From: Pleurodeles waltl
Lineage: Eukaryota > Chordata > Amphibia > Caudata > Salamandridae
Reading direction: 5' to 3'
NCBI RefSeq assembly: GCF_031143425.1
Contig: NC_090439.1
Span: 352,154,027-352,218,026 of the forward strand
DNA: 64,000 nucleotides
This document shows positions 24,850 to 35,814 of the stretch, piece by piece. Below the pieces are notes generated by a model. The model was not told the origin of the DNA. It worked only from the letters and a program-made list of their open reading frames with translations, and did not search any database. Made by a program: the position numbers and the translations under genes. Positions within the stretch are counted from its first letter, which is position 1; each line of letters begins with the position of its first letter.

Positions 24850-25722
24850 CGGTGCATGCCCTGTTCAGCGGTGCTTTGCCATGGCGGGGCATGCCCTGTT
24901 CAGCGGTGCTTTGCCATGGCGGTGCATGCCCTGTTCAGTGGTGCTTTGCCATGGCGGTCTCTGGTCTCTTCAGCAGTGCTTTGCCATGGCGGTCTCTGGA
25001 CTGTTCAGCGGTGCTTTGCCATGGCGGTGCATGCCCTGTTCAGTGGTGCTTTGCCATGGTGGTGCATGCCTTGTTCAGCGGTGCTTTGCCATGGCGGTTC
25101 TGGACTCTTCAGCGGTGCTTTTCCATGGAGGTGCATGCCCTGTTCAGCGGTGCTTTGCCATGGCGGTGCATGCCCTGTTCAGCGGTGCTTTGCCATGGCG
25201 GTCTCTAAACTCTTCAGCAGTGCTTTGCCATGGCGGTCTCTGGACTGTTCAGCGGTGCTTTGCCATGGCGGTGCATGCCCTGTTCAGCGGTGCTTTGCCA
25301 TGGCGGTGCATGCCCTGTTCAGCAGTGCTTTGCCATGGCGGTCTCTGGACTGTTCAGCTGTGCTTTGCCATGGCGGTCTCTGGACTGTTCAGCGGTGCTT
25401 TGCCATGGCGGTGCATGCCCTGTTCAGCGGTGCTTTGCCATGGCGGTTCTGGACTCTTCAGCGGTGCTTTGCCATGGCGGTGCATGCCCTGTTCAGCGGT
25501 GCTTTACCATGGCGGTTCTGGACTCTTCAGCGGTGCTTTGCCATGGCGGTGCATGCCCTGTTCAGCGGTGCTTTGCAATGGCGGTCTCTGGACTCTTCAG
25601 CCGTGCTTTGCCATGGCGGTTCTGGACTGTGCATTGGTGTGTGGCATGACGTTCTCTGGACTGGGCATTGGTGTGTGGCATGACGTTCTCTGGACTGGGC
25701 ATTGGTGTGTGGCATGACGTTC
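24850..25722. repeat. Minisatellite, about 35-bp unit, then 34-bp units
   Basis: About 22 copies of a unit centred on CAGCGGTGCTTTGCCATGG alternate between variants: GTGCATGCCCTGTT, GTCTCTGGACTGTT and GTTCTGGACTCTT. From about 25622 three copies of a different 34-bp unit follow (CTGGACTGGGCATTGGTGTG). The units contain no stop codon on the plus strand in any phase, which creates long meaningless frames. On the minus strand the left part of the Myb1 frame runs into this array. Confidence 0.9.
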
Positions 25723-28667
25723 CCTCATTGCCCAGCGGGGCTGTGGCAGCCGGGGCCCTCCTGGGCACTGACTCCGGCGGTGGTCTCCTGACCAGTGACG
25801 ATACTTGGGCCCTCCTGGGCACTGACTCCAGCGGTGGTCTCCTGACCAGTGACGATACTCGGGCCCTCCTGGGCAATGACTCTGGCGGTGGTTGTGGTCT
25901 CCTGACCAGTGACGATACTTGGGCCCTCCTGGGCACTGACTCCGGTGGTGGTGGTGGTCTCCTGACCAGTGACGATACTTGGGCCCTCCTGGGCACTGAC
26001 TCCGGCGGTGGCGTGGTCTCCTGACCAGTGACGATACTTGGGCCCTCCTGGGCACTGACTCCGGCGGTGGCGGTGGTCTCCTGACCAGTGACGATACTTG
26101 GGCCCTCCTCGGCAATGACTCTGGCGGTGGACTCCAGACCAGTGACGATACTTGGGCCTTCCTGGGCAATGACTCTGGCGGTGGTCTCCTGACCAGTGAC
26201 AACGGTGCTGGTGGTGGCGTCCCGACCGCTGGGAAGGTTGCCGCCCTTCTCCGCCGTGCTGCTCACACTAGGCTGTGCAGACTTCCTCTGGCCCTTCCCC
26301 ACCTTTGGAGGAGTCACAGCTGACTCTGCAATCCCCCTGGAACCCCTGTGAGTTGTTTTGCCTCTAGGAGTCTTCACAGGGTGCCGTCGGGCACTTTCCA
26401 ATTTTAGAGCCTTTACAGGGGGTGGGCTGCCTGTGCCTTGGCTCCGGGTCACACTGCCTGCCCTGGTGGCCGGTGCACTCCACACACCTTGAACAGGCAC
26501 CACTGGTTTTGGAGGCTTTTTGGCTGAGGCGCTACGACGGGACTGATGAATTGGAGGGGGGGGGGGGGCAAAAAGGTCTACTTTACACAGGGACAGTTTC
26601 TGACGAACACTGGGGTGGGTAGTTGGAGGGGGTCTGGGAGTGGAGGAAGAGGAGGTGGTTGTAGGAGGTGTCACTTTAGGTGTTTTGGGTGCAGGTGCAG
26701 GTACTGGAGGCTGTCGTGAGGTGGATGGATGTTGGGTGTGTGGGTGCCTGTGTTTGTGTACTTTGGGAGGGGGCGTCACAGACACACTGGGAGAGGACAC
26801 AGGGGAAGTGTAAATGGGAGTGGAGGTGGTGAGTGCAGGTGAGCGGGGTGTGGTGCTGGGTGTACTGCTGCAAGTCCTAGTGCCTGTAGATGTAGTGAAT
26901 GCAGGTGAGAGTGTAGACAAGACTGGGAGGGAGGAGGGAGACGACAAGGAGGGGGACACAGTGGAGGCAGTGGATGTTGCTGTGTCTGCACGTGGGTGAT
27001 GCTTGCGTGTGTGCCTGTGGGTTGTGTGGTGCCTATGTTTGCCTGAGCTACCTTTGTGTGTTGAGGTGTGTGCATGCTGGTCTGTAGGTGTGCTTGGGAT
27101 AGGCTGGGGCACAGGGGATTGGGTCTGGGTGGAGGAGGGTGGAGGGGGGAGGCTAGACACAGGGACAATGGCTGCCATCAGTGCTGAGGCCAGAGATTGC
27201 AGGGTTCGCTGAAGGGCAGCCTGACCAGAATGAATGCCCTCCAGGAATGCATTACCGTGTTGCAACTCCCTTTCTACACCCTGGATGGCATTCACAATGG
27301 TAGACTGCCCAACAGTGAGTCCTGAGGAGGTCAATGGCCTCCTCACTGAGGGCAGTAGGGGTGATTGGGGCAGGGCCTGAGGTGCCTGGGGCGAAAGTGA
27401 TGCCCACCCTCCTGGGTGAGCGGGCACGGGGCGAACGCTGAGGGGCTGCTGGGAGGGCGGTGCTGGTAGGGGAGGTGGCGGCTGTACCTGTAGAAGTGGG
27501 GCGCACAGATGGTGCCGCCACCACAAGGGAGCTCCCATCGGCGGACAAGTCCGTGTCGCTGGTTGGTGATCTGGTGGCCGACGTGAATCTCCCCTCGCCC
27601 TCCGTCCCACTGGTGCATTCTGAGTCCGTGGTGTGGCCCTCCATGGCCATGTGGGATGCAGCTCCCTCGTGCTCCGGTGCCACAGTACCTCCGCCTGATG
27701 ATGCTGATGAACAAAAGAAGAGGGAGAGCACAAAAAGTGGGGGGGAGACAGAAGAAAGACAGGTTGAGTGCATGGCATACCGCGACCGTTGGCGGACAAT
27801 ACAGACACAGCAGCCCCCTGCACTACACTGTGATCCTGGCCTCTACAGATGCAATTCCTGGGATCTGGCCTCCATGGCTATGGTGGACATCTGCACACAT
27901 GGATGCCACAGGGGCATCTATACCTATACTTGGCACTCTACTGAGGTGGGGTAGGGTGCCACATGGCCTGCATTACAGAGGGGCCTAGCGTACATATTTC
28001 TGCCTGGCCTAGGTACACCCACAGCCCACCTCCCCACCCAGACACCTCCACTGCGCGCAAAGTCAGCAGAACGAGGTTGTACTCACCCCCTTGTGTCTGC
28101 TGTGATGCCCTCAAGCGCTCATCCAACTCAGGGTAGGCCACCGCCAGGATCCTGAACATCAGGGGGGTCATGGGGCGACGGGCACCTCTCCCACGTTGGG
28201 AGGCCATCCCCAGCTGAGCCTCTGCCGTCTTCTTGCTCCAGCGGCGAATGTCCTCCCATCGTTTACCGCAGTGGGTGCCCCGTCTCTGGTGGACCCCCAG
28301 GGTCCGGACGTCCTTGGCGATTGCATGCCAAATGTCCTTCTTCTGGTGGGCGCTGACCTACATGACATGCACAAGGGAAGAAGAGAAGTCATTAACAACC
28401 GCACCGTCAATGTGTGTGGCCCCCCTCCCTACCCTAGCCATGTGGCACATACATTCACATGCATTAATGTTGCCTGAACTCTGCCCCCTTCCCTCTTCCA
28501 ACCAGCCCTCTCCACCCAGGCCTAGCCCATACAACGTGCTCCCTGTGTACTAACCTGTTGGTCTGGAGGACCGTAGAGTAGCGTGTACTGGGGAGGACCC
28601 CGTCTACCAGTTTCTCCAACTCCTGTGCAGTGAAGGCAGGGGCCCTTTCCCCAGACGCAGCAGCCAT
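25562..28667 (-). CDS. Myb/SANT-like protein 1 of H2 (three exons, frameshifted)
   Basis: Vertebrate Harbingers encode a Myb-like partner that binds transposon ends and helps transposase enter the nucleus; this gene fits that role. Exon 1 (28667-28555) starts MAAASGERAP and has FTAQELEKLVDGVLP. It ends CAACAG/GTTAGT, with a 1-nt loss before the donor. Exon 2 (28357-28087, 271 nt) follows an ATGTAG acceptor and reads KKDIWHAIAKDVRTLGVH and KRWEDIRRWSKKT, the tryptophan-bearing helices of the domain; donor GTGAGT at 28086. Exon 3 starts at 27703 with SSGGGTVAPEHEG. A further 1-nt frameshift lies near 27315. A long Pro/Thr/His-rich tail runs through the coding minisatellite to the stop at 25562. 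Divergent from the transposase. The exon structure is repeated in H3, which supports the model. Confidence 0.75.
25756..26207 (-). repeat. Coding minisatellite in Myb1 C-terminus, 54-bp unit (18 aa)
   Basis: About eight copies of a 54-bp unit lie inside the Myb1 frame. In frame the unit reads TGQETTARVIAQEGPSIV with variants; after an indel the frame changes to a Pro/Arg-rich reading (ESVPRRAQVSSLVRRP). Because 54 is divisible by three, expansion preserves the frame, but some units carry 3-6 extra bases. It forms a low-complexity, probably disordered tail. Confidence 0.85.
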
Positions 28668-28982
28668 CGTCGCTTCCAGACCGAGGTCACAGCAGCACTT
28701 GCAGTGTAGGTCCTCTCCTGTCGAAGGTCAGGTATCTAGTGATTGAACAGATAGAAAATGGCGGTGAAGTCCGCGGCGGTGACGTCCGCTGCGGTGCGTA
28801 TCATCACCGCCGGCGCACTTCCTCATTGGCTCCTGGGACCCATAGGGTCCAATGTTAACCAATGCAGCATTGCGCCACGGTCTACGACCGCCTACCGCGA
28901 CGGTGTGCAACGCCAACTCAGTTACCCCACAATCCCATTGTCCCAGTTTAGAGGTCAGGCAGCTGCCATTTCAGGGGCCGAC
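28668..28982. promoter_or_regulatory. Putative bidirectional promoter between Myb1 and transposase
   Basis: The roughly 315-bp gap between the divergent starts of Myb1 (minus) and transposase (plus) is CpG-rich (gcggcggtgacgtccgctgcgg and caccgccggcgc) and has CCAAT-type boxes (ATTGGCTCCTGG at 28824; ACCAATGCAGC at 28858). The gene layout implies promoters in both directions. In H3 the equivalent gap is where the LINE inserted. No TATA box is evident. Confidence 0.5.
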
Positions 28983-30165
28983 ATGGCTTCATTTACTTCT
29001 GCGTCACACATAGCTAGGCCTACACTCAACACACATACAGGAAGGGTTATGCGTTTGGTATCGTGTTCTGTGTAACTGTGGGTACATACCTTGAAATTAG
29101 TTGACTCAATCCTCGCTGTTGTCCTTCCTAGGCGCCGTCAGCTGGGACATTTGAGAAGATGGCAGAATCCTCCGGTGTACCGACCGCTGGTGGACCTGTT
29201 GACAATGGAAGAGCGACATTTAATCGTCACCTACAGGTTTGACCGTGCCACAATCCAGGAACTATGTACCCAGTTGGAGCCAGACCTGATGTCACCAATC
29301 CGCCATCCCACTGGAATCCCCCTGACGTTCGGGTGCTGTCAGTGCTCCATTTCCTTGCTAGTGGGTCTTTTCAGACAACAGTGGCCATGGCATCAGGGAT
29401 GTCCCAGCCTATGTTTTCCAGCGTGTTGTCCAGAGTGTTGGCTGCCCTGCTGAAACACGTAAGGAGATACATCATTTTCCCTGAGGTTGAAGATTTGGCT
29501 ACAGTTAAAGGTGACTTCTATGCCCTTGGACATATCCCCAGCGTCATAGGTGCTATGATGGGACCCATGTAGCTCTGGCCCCCCCCCACAGGAGTGAACA
29601 GGTGTACAGGAACCGGAAGAGTTATCATTCCATGAATGTACAGATGGTATGTTTGGCAGACCAGTACAACTCGCAGGTAAATGCAATGTTCCCTGACTCT
29701 GTGCATGACGCCTACATCCTGCAGAATAGCAGCATCCCTGATATGATGGGTCAACTCCAGAAGCACCGTGTGTGGCTATTAGGGGACTCTGGTTACCCCA
29801 ACCTGTCCTGGCTATTGACCCCAGTGAGGAATCCCAGGACCAGGGCAGAGGAACGCTACAATGAGGCCCATGGGCGGAATAGGAGGGTGATCGAACGCAC
29901 CTTCGGCCTCCTGAAGGCCAGGTTCAGGTGCCTCCATATGACAGGTGGTTCCCTATTTTACTCACTGAAGAAGGTGTGCCAGATCATCATCGCCTGCTCG
30001 ATGCTTCACAATCTTGCTTTGCGACGCCAGGTGCCTTTTCTGCAGGAGGATGGTCCAGATGACGGTCTTGTGGCAGCTGTGGAGCCTTCGGACAGTGATG
30101 AGGAGGAAGCTGAGGAAGAAGACAACGACAACAGGGAGTCAGTCATACAGCAATATTTCCAGTGA
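28983..30165 (+). CDS. PIF/Harbinger DDE transposase of H2 (two frameshifts)
   Basis: Cuts and joins Harbinger ends. The main exon probably starts after an acceptor-like TTCCTAG (29145-29151); a possible first exon starts at ATG 28983 (MASFTSASH). The body reads MEERHLIVTYRFDRATIQELC (helical N-terminal part), SVLHFLASGSFQ, then the catalytic domain: first Asp in DGTHVALAP (29557-29559), second in LLGDSGYP (29785-29787), Glu in VIERTFGLLKARF (29893-29895). All three are present. Single-base losses near 29320 and 29555 break the frame; from 29557 to the stop at 30163-30165 it is open. The C-terminus is acidic (SDSDEEEAEEED). Convergent with Myb2. Similar in type to host HARBI1, but its location inside intact transposon ends makes it a transposon gene. 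Confidence 0.85.
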
Positions 30166-30455
30166 CACACAGGTGAGAACATTTTCATTTTTAACATTAC
30201 ATTCACTGTCACACATCTTACTCTATCCTGTGTGTAATTTACTGGGATTATTTGGTAACTGAGTTGTTCCTTTCCATTACGGTTTCACAGGTGTGGTTAC
30301 CAACGTGTGTCATCTTCATGCATCCTTCAAGGACTTGTGATGTGTGACATTGGTATGTTGCCTTAACAACTAAAAAAGCATTTTGACACTGTCATTGATA
30401 ATACATTTGTACAAAATCATAGACTGACTCCAGATTGTTTTCTGGTTCAAGGGTG

Positions 30456-30461
30456 TTTATT
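30456..30461 (-). promoter_or_regulatory. Poly(A) signal for Myb2
   Basis: AATAAA on the minus strand, about 190 bases after the Myb2 stop at 30649. H3 has an AATAAA at 46223 in the matching place. Probable but not proven. Confidence 0.5.
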
Positions 30462-30648
30462 TAAGTGCTCAAAAATGGAGGGGGGTAGTTAAATGGTGAT
30501 GGGTGATGGTGGAGGAATGTCCATGGCAGAGTCCAGTCTATTAGTCTCACAGGTGCACTGCCCATCTGGGCATAGGAAGTGGAGCTGGGGCAGTTAAAGT
30601 ATGGACAGGGTAACAAAGTGGGACGGTGGGGGGACAATCAGGGTGGTC

Positions 30649-32168
30649 TCATTTCCTGGCGGGGGTCTTGCCATCTTGCTCTGTCCTGTTCCTGGATCTC
30701 AGGGACCGCTTGCATGGTGGTTGTCCGTCTGCAGGGGGTGGGGTGCTGGTGTGGTGGTCCTGTGGCGGGGGGCACTGTCCACTAGCGCCGGCGGAGGTGG
30801 TGGGCAGTTCATCGTCCTGGCTAGTGTCAGTGGCCCCTTGGAGTGCCACGGTGTCCCTCAAGGTCTGCCGTATGTCCTTCAGCACCCCTACAATGGTGCC
30901 CAAGGCGGAACTGATGGTTCTGAGCTCCTCCCTGAACCCCAAATACTCTTCCTCCTGCAGGCGCTGGGTCTCCTGAAACTTGACCAGGACCGTCGCCATC
31001 GTCTCCTGGGAGTGGTGGTATGCTCCCATGATGGAGGTTAGGGCCTCGTGGAGAGTGGGTTCCCTTGGCCTGTCCGCCCCCTGTCGCACAGCAGCCCTCC
31101 CAGTTCCCCTGTGTTCCTGTGCCACCGTCCCCTGGACCGTGTGCCCACTACCACTGCCCTGAGGTCCCTGTTGTTGTTGGGGTGGTGGGTTATCCTGGGT
31201 TCCCTGTAGTGGTGGACACACAGCTGATTGACCTGTCCTGGGTAGGGAGGTTTGGGCCCGCTGGGTGGGTGCTGTGCTGGTGTTACCAGAGGGTGGAAGG
31301 TCAGTGTTGGTCTGTGCAAGGGGAACCGACTGTCCAGAGGCCCACGATGGTCCGGGCTGGTCATCAGGCTCCAGTAGGTCAGAGCTGCTATCGTCACTGT
31401 GGGCCTCTTCTGCGGGTGGAGTGGAGATGTCTGGACCCTCCGATGTGGTGATGGTCCTTCGTGATCCTACAGGGGCATAAGAGCATGATTATTGCATGTG
31501 TGTGTGTCATGGTGTGCAATGGGTGGGTGTTTGTGTACCCCAGTGCTAGCATTCCTGTGTGGGTGCTTGTGTGATGATGGTTAGGGGGTTGTTCTGGGTA
31601 TGTGCAGTGAGCATGCTTTGGTGAGTGGTGACCATGCTTAGTTGTGTCATGCAGGGTTTGGTGTTGGGATGTGTGGTTTGTGTTATTAGTACATTAGTGA
31701 GGAGGTGCAGTGATAGGGGAGGGTGTGAGGGTGGGTGTGTGATAGCATGCAGGTAGGGTGGGGGATATGATAGTTAAGATTTGACTTACCAGTGTCCATT
31801 CCTCCACTGACTCCTCCGAGGCCCTCTGGATGCATGATGGTCAAGACTTGCTCCTCCCATGTTGTTAGTTGTGGGGGAGGAGGTGGGGGTCTGCCGCCAG
31901 TCCGCTGTACCGCAATGTTGTGCCTGGAGACCGCTGAACGCACCTTTTCCCGTAGGTCGTTTCACCTCTTCCTGATGTCCTCCCGATTTCTTGGGTGTTG
32001 TCCCACAGCGTTGACCCTGCCGACTATTCTGCGCCATAGCTCCATCTTCCTGGCTATGGATGTGTGCTGCACCTGTGAGCCAAATAGCTGTGGCTCTATC
32101 CGTACGATTTCCTCCACCATGACCCTGAGCTCCTCTTCGGAAAAGCGGGGGTGTCTTTGGCGTGCCAT
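30649..32168 (-). CDS. Myb/SANT-like protein 2 of H2 (two exons, one nonsense codon)
   Basis: A second, different Myb-like protein. Exon 1 (32168-31790) starts MARQRHPRFSEEELRVMV and reads PQLFGSQVQHTSIARKMELW, GRVNAVGQHPRNREDIRKR and, beyond a stop, LREKVRSAVSRHN: a three-helix Myb/SANT-like domain of about 85 residues. The only break is TGA at 31962-31964 where H3 has the Trp codon of KRW. The donor ACTG/GTAAGT (31790/31789) joins in frame to exon 2 (31466-30649) after acceptor CTGTAG. Exon 2 is open throughout, with acidic, Gln/Pro-rich and coiled-coil-like segments (VLVKFQETQRLQEEEYLGF) and a basic end (KRSLRSRNRTEQ). The predicted length is 398 codons plus stop. Role inferred: DNA binding or a transposase partner. 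Confidence 0.8.
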
Positions 32169-32734
32169 GGGGTGATGTGTGTGATGTGTGAGGTGGTATA
32201 TGTGGTGATGAGTGTAGTGATGTGTAGTGGTGTGTGGTGTTTTGTGCGTGGATGTTGTGTGGGTGATGGTGTTGTGTGCCTCTGTGTGGTGGGATTGTCT
32301 AATCAGTACTGTCTCTCTGGCCTTCTTTCAGACATTTGGTTGTAGGGGTTAGTGGGTGATGTGGGTGTGTGTTTTATATTGTGTTGGGTGTGTGAGAGTG
32401 GTGTTTGTATGTGTATCAGGTTTGTGTATTTGGAATTGTCCAATGTGGCGGTGTTTTGGAGATATGTGTGTATTTTGAGCGCGGCGGTGTGTACCGCCAA
32501 TGGAATACCGCGGTTAAAAGACCGCCGCGTGGATTTGTGGGTCATAATAGCATGCCCGTGTTTCTGTTGGCGTGCAGGTGGAGGTTTTGTTTTAGCCATT
32601 TTACCACTGACCTTTGGTGTGGCGGACTTGTGTGGGTGACTGAATTTCGGCGGGTTCCGAAATGTGGGTCATAATAGCTGTGGCGGACTTCCGCGGCGGT
32701 GTATTGGCGGTCTTCTGCACGGCGGTAAGCGGCT

Positions 32735-32761
32735 TTTACCGCCAATGTTGTAATGACCCCC
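32735..32761. repeat. H2 right terminal inverted repeat
   Basis: Ends GTTGTAATGACCCCC and pairs exactly with the first 15 bases of H2. TAA follows at 32762-32764. Confidence 0.85.
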
Positions 32762-33539
32762 TAAGTATCTTAGCATGTCAAGACGTACCAAAATTATGTA
32801 AACTACGTTGTGCCCTCGTTTGTTGACATCAAGTACCTAAACAAGATGAATAGACAGCTCTGGGCATCATAATGTAGCACAGGGCCCAAAAAACGCCGAT
32901 ATATGTGTAATAAATCATCAAGGTATCCACCTTAATAGGCCTACGTAATTGTTTTCCATTCATAGACCGAAGGTCATATATGAAAGTTGGTATAGAATCC
33001 TAACTGTAGTAGACAGGTGACCCTGATAAGTCCGTTTCTAAAAACAAACAAAGAAAAGCCACACCTAAGTATACAAAAACAAAACTGCACCTGGTCTAAA
33101 GCACAGTGGAACCCATGGCAAAGGAAAACTACACTGAAAAGGCGGCATATATAAAATAATGTAAAAAATTTGAAATATGTTAGGAAAGGGGGACATAGGT
33201 CAGTTTGGAAATGAAGGGGTCAGAAATTAACTGGAAACTAGCAAAGATGTAGTTCTGTGAGTGGGCTACGACAGTAGTACAATAAAATAAGGTCACAAAA
33301 TATAGAATTAATTGCTAGCGACAACGTGATCCCTGCATTATGCTTAGTAAGACAAAGTTTTTTGCCCATCTAAAAAGGCACCCCTAGTCCTATACAGGCC
33401 TAGAGCAATAACCCAGGGCTGAAATTAATAGTTGTAGCCTGAAGTGTAAAGACAAACTTACTCGGCAGTACAGGTAAGCAAGGTGATGTCCTGAGTGTGG
33501 AAAGACACCTTTGGCATCCATCTTGGGACTCGGCTTCAG
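32762..33539. other. Right flank of H2, unassigned
   Basis: AT-rich DNA that presumably continues the sequence interrupted at 23593. No frame or repeat recognised. Confidence 0.35.
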
Positions 33540-33960
33540 GCCAGGACCCAGCTGCATTATTTTAAAAAGGAGGGGGGTGCAAAGGGCCCCTCCTGAGGGT
33601 CTTGGAGCCCTGTGGACCACCAACTCCCTGGTGCTTTATTTAGAAAAAAAGAAGGGGTCAAATGGGCCCCCCCTCCTGAGGTTCTGTAATCCCCAGGGAC
33701 CACCACCTCCCTGGGTCTAACTTAGCAGTAGTTGGTGGGGGAGCGCTGTGTTAGACCACCCGAGGCCCGGGGACCACCTCCTCCCTAGTGCTAAATAATG
33801 TAATTTGGAGGCCCCAGTACCAAATGTTCTAAACAATGGGAAAGGGGCTGCATGGCCCCCTCCTGGGCTACATACAGCTCCAGGGACCACCACCTCCCTG
33901 GGGCTGGTCCTGAAAAGTAAAGAAGGGGAGCCCACGAGGGCCGGCTCCTGCTATGTCCTG
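33540..33960. repeat. Degenerate GC-rich minisatellite
   Basis: GGGACCACCACCTCCCTGGG-type boxes recur near 33614, 33698, 33771 and 33886. They alternate with AGGGGCTGCATGGCCCCCTC-type boxes and short A-rich spacers. Spacing varies from about 73 to 115 bp, so it is an old tandem array. Confidence 0.6.
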
Positions 33961-34792
33961 GAGTGCCAACCCCAGGGACGTAGCTGTTTGCTTTTGCTTG
34001 GTGGGAGCAAAGCAAACTCTCCAGTTCCAGAAGGCGGAACATGTCAAAGTGCTCCTGCCCACTGGAAGAAGAGGTTTCATCTCTTTCCCTACCCACAGGT
34101 ATTGGGGCAGGGAAAGAGATGTAACTATTGCTCTTGAACCCAGGGAGCTGCATTTCTAGCAACTCCCTGTGTAGGGATCTGCATTTCCAGCAGCTCCTTG
34201 TGTACAATAGCAATGCCAACTCCAGCAGTAAGTGTGGAGCCTCTGGGACCATGAGGGCCTTGAGACATCCCCGCCACCCCAGTGCACACTGAGTTTCTTG
34301 GGTAGGCTTCCAAGTGGAGTTTCCAGACATGGCTGTGCCCCGGGAGATACAGTCCCTTTTGTCAGGATGATGGACAGATTACCAAATGCCCCGAGTGTTT
34401 GCTGCTGATTTTGGTGGCTCGTTCTTGATGCTGAGGAACATGAGGACAACTCCACAAAACAAAGAAGCACTTACAACATATAAGTAAGGGGAAGGACCCT
34501 GTTTTGGTGGAGATGTATGTCTTTGTAGCATTGTTGGCCTCTCCATAGGAGGATCCATGTTATCACAGAAATTCAAAGACACACAAGTCACAATCACATT
34601 GCCAAATGCACACAAAGTTGCTGAAGTCATTTCCTCGTGGTTCACTATACAGCTGTAGTGTAGAATATGTACTGGACATTTACCAAGGAGGTAGAAATAA
34701 ATCCACCTGGGCTGATATTTTATGCAAAACTATGGACTCTTTTTTAATAAAAGGGCAGTTGAGGATCCTTTGTGGCCGAGTCATTCACACAG
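33961..34792. other. Unassigned DNA
   Basis: Contains loosely repeated GCTGCATTTCTAGCAACTCC-type boxes (34148-34200) but no coherent element. The open frames here are not gene-like. Confidence 0.35.
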
Positions 34793-35110
34793 CTACTGAT
34801 ACACCCACACAGACACACACACCCACTCACATGCGCACTCAGACATACTCACTCACTTATCCACTCACAGATCCACTCAGAGACTCACACATCCACTCAC
34901 AGATCCTCTCTCTCAATTACCCACTCACAGACCCACTTAGACACTAATACACCGAATCACAGACCCACTCAATCACGTACCTACTCACAGACCCGCTCAG
35001 TCATGCACCCACTCAAAGACACACTCACAGACTCATGCACCCACTCACAGACCAATTGAGGTACTCATATGGACACTCACAGACCCACTTACAGATTTAT
35101 GCACAGTGGA
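34793..35110. repeat. Degenerate (CACTCACAGACC)n simple repeat
   Basis: Runs of CACTCACAGAYYCACTCA-like units of about 11-14 bp for 300 bp. It gives biased His/Thr/Ser frames that are not genes. Confidence 0.8.
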
Positions 35111-35135
35111 TTGAGTTGTTGTAGAGCGTTGGCCG

Positions 35136-35162
35136 CAGGGCCTGGCTCTAGGCCAGGCCCTG
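35136..35162. repeat. Short perfect hairpin
   Basis: CAGGGCCTGGC and GCCAGGCCCTG, 11-bp arms around TCTAG, in an otherwise unassigned GC-rich patch (35111-35290). No T-run follows and no function is evident. Confidence 0.5.
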
Positions 35163-35288
35163 CTGCCATTCCCTGCCAAAGGCAGTGCGTGGTACGGAGC
35201 TGCATAGTAATAAAAGGTTGGCTCCAAGGCCTGCAGCCACCCCCGCTGCACACGGCCAAAAGCCATTCTGCAATCTTTGTTTTTTAAG

Positions 35289-35290
<2 letters not shown>

Positions 35291-35362
<72 letters not shown>
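35291..35362. repeat. (TA)n microsatellite
   Basis: About 35 uninterrupted TA units followed by AT-rich DNA (to about 35814) without features. Confidence 0.95.
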
Positions 35363-35367
<5 letters not shown>

Positions 35368-35814
35368 TAAAAAACATAACCCAAACAATTTAATATGATG
35401 TAAAATATAAATTTTTCATTTTTATTTATAGTGTTACATTATATCTATGTATATTTAAACACATACACATATATCTGTATGTGTGTTTATTTGAGTGATA
35501 TCATATGTAGTATTAAATACTATTTAAATGTATTTAATTTACATTATATTAACGTTATACATTAAAATATTCCAGATTTGCTATTTCAAACTATATCTTT
35601 ATATAAAAACAATATTTGTGTCTGTTTTTGGACGATGTTAGTGTAAAATTATATTTATTTTGCTATTTTTGTACTTACCAGTATGTGTAGGGACCGAAAT
35701 GCTTGTAAACATTATTTTTGACACAATATTTCTGTATCTCAATATTGTTGGTTTTTCTATTCTATCAGTGATCCACATTTGTAGCTTTCAGTTTCAAAGA
35801 GATGACACCTTCAT

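Larger units (their letters stand above)
23594..32761. mobile_element. Complete three-gene PIF/Harbinger element H2
   Basis: A 9168-bp element with inverted ends: GGGGGTCATTACAACTCTGG on the left, GGGGGTCATTACAACATTGG inverted from the right. TTA lies outside the left end and TAA outside the right, compatible with a Harbinger TWA duplication in which one base has changed. It holds Myb1 (minus, 25562-28667), a DDE transposase (plus, about 28983-30165) and Myb2 (minus, 30649-32168). The left 2 kb is filled by four minisatellites. Termini are rich in GGCGG/CCGCC motifs. Damage is light: three small frameshifts and one nonsense codon were identified. It may be recently active or mobilised in trans. 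Confidence 0.85.

Noticed and set aside
24850..25640. CRISPR-like regular repeats
   Set aside because: Units are contiguous with no unique spacers, and the context is a vertebrate transposon.
24818..25717. A 299-codon plus-strand frame and two other long frames over the same bases
   Set aside because: They are read out of a 35-bp minisatellite with no stops in any phase; the peptide is the same motif cycling through three frames.
28983..30165. Host HARBI1 gene
   Set aside because: It lies inside matched inverted ends, is frameshifted, and has transposon Myb-like partners on both sides.
31038..31451. Plus- and minus-strand frames overlapping Myb2 exon 2
   Set aside because: The spliced minus-strand Myb2 frame explains this region with correct splice sites; the others are shadows.
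34606..35059. His/Thr-rich frames near 34.6-35.1 kb
   Set aside because: They come from the CACTCACAGA simple repeat.
35045..35377. A 110-codon minus-strand frame with a Tyr-Ile repeat
   Set aside because: It is a translation of the (TA)n microsatellite.
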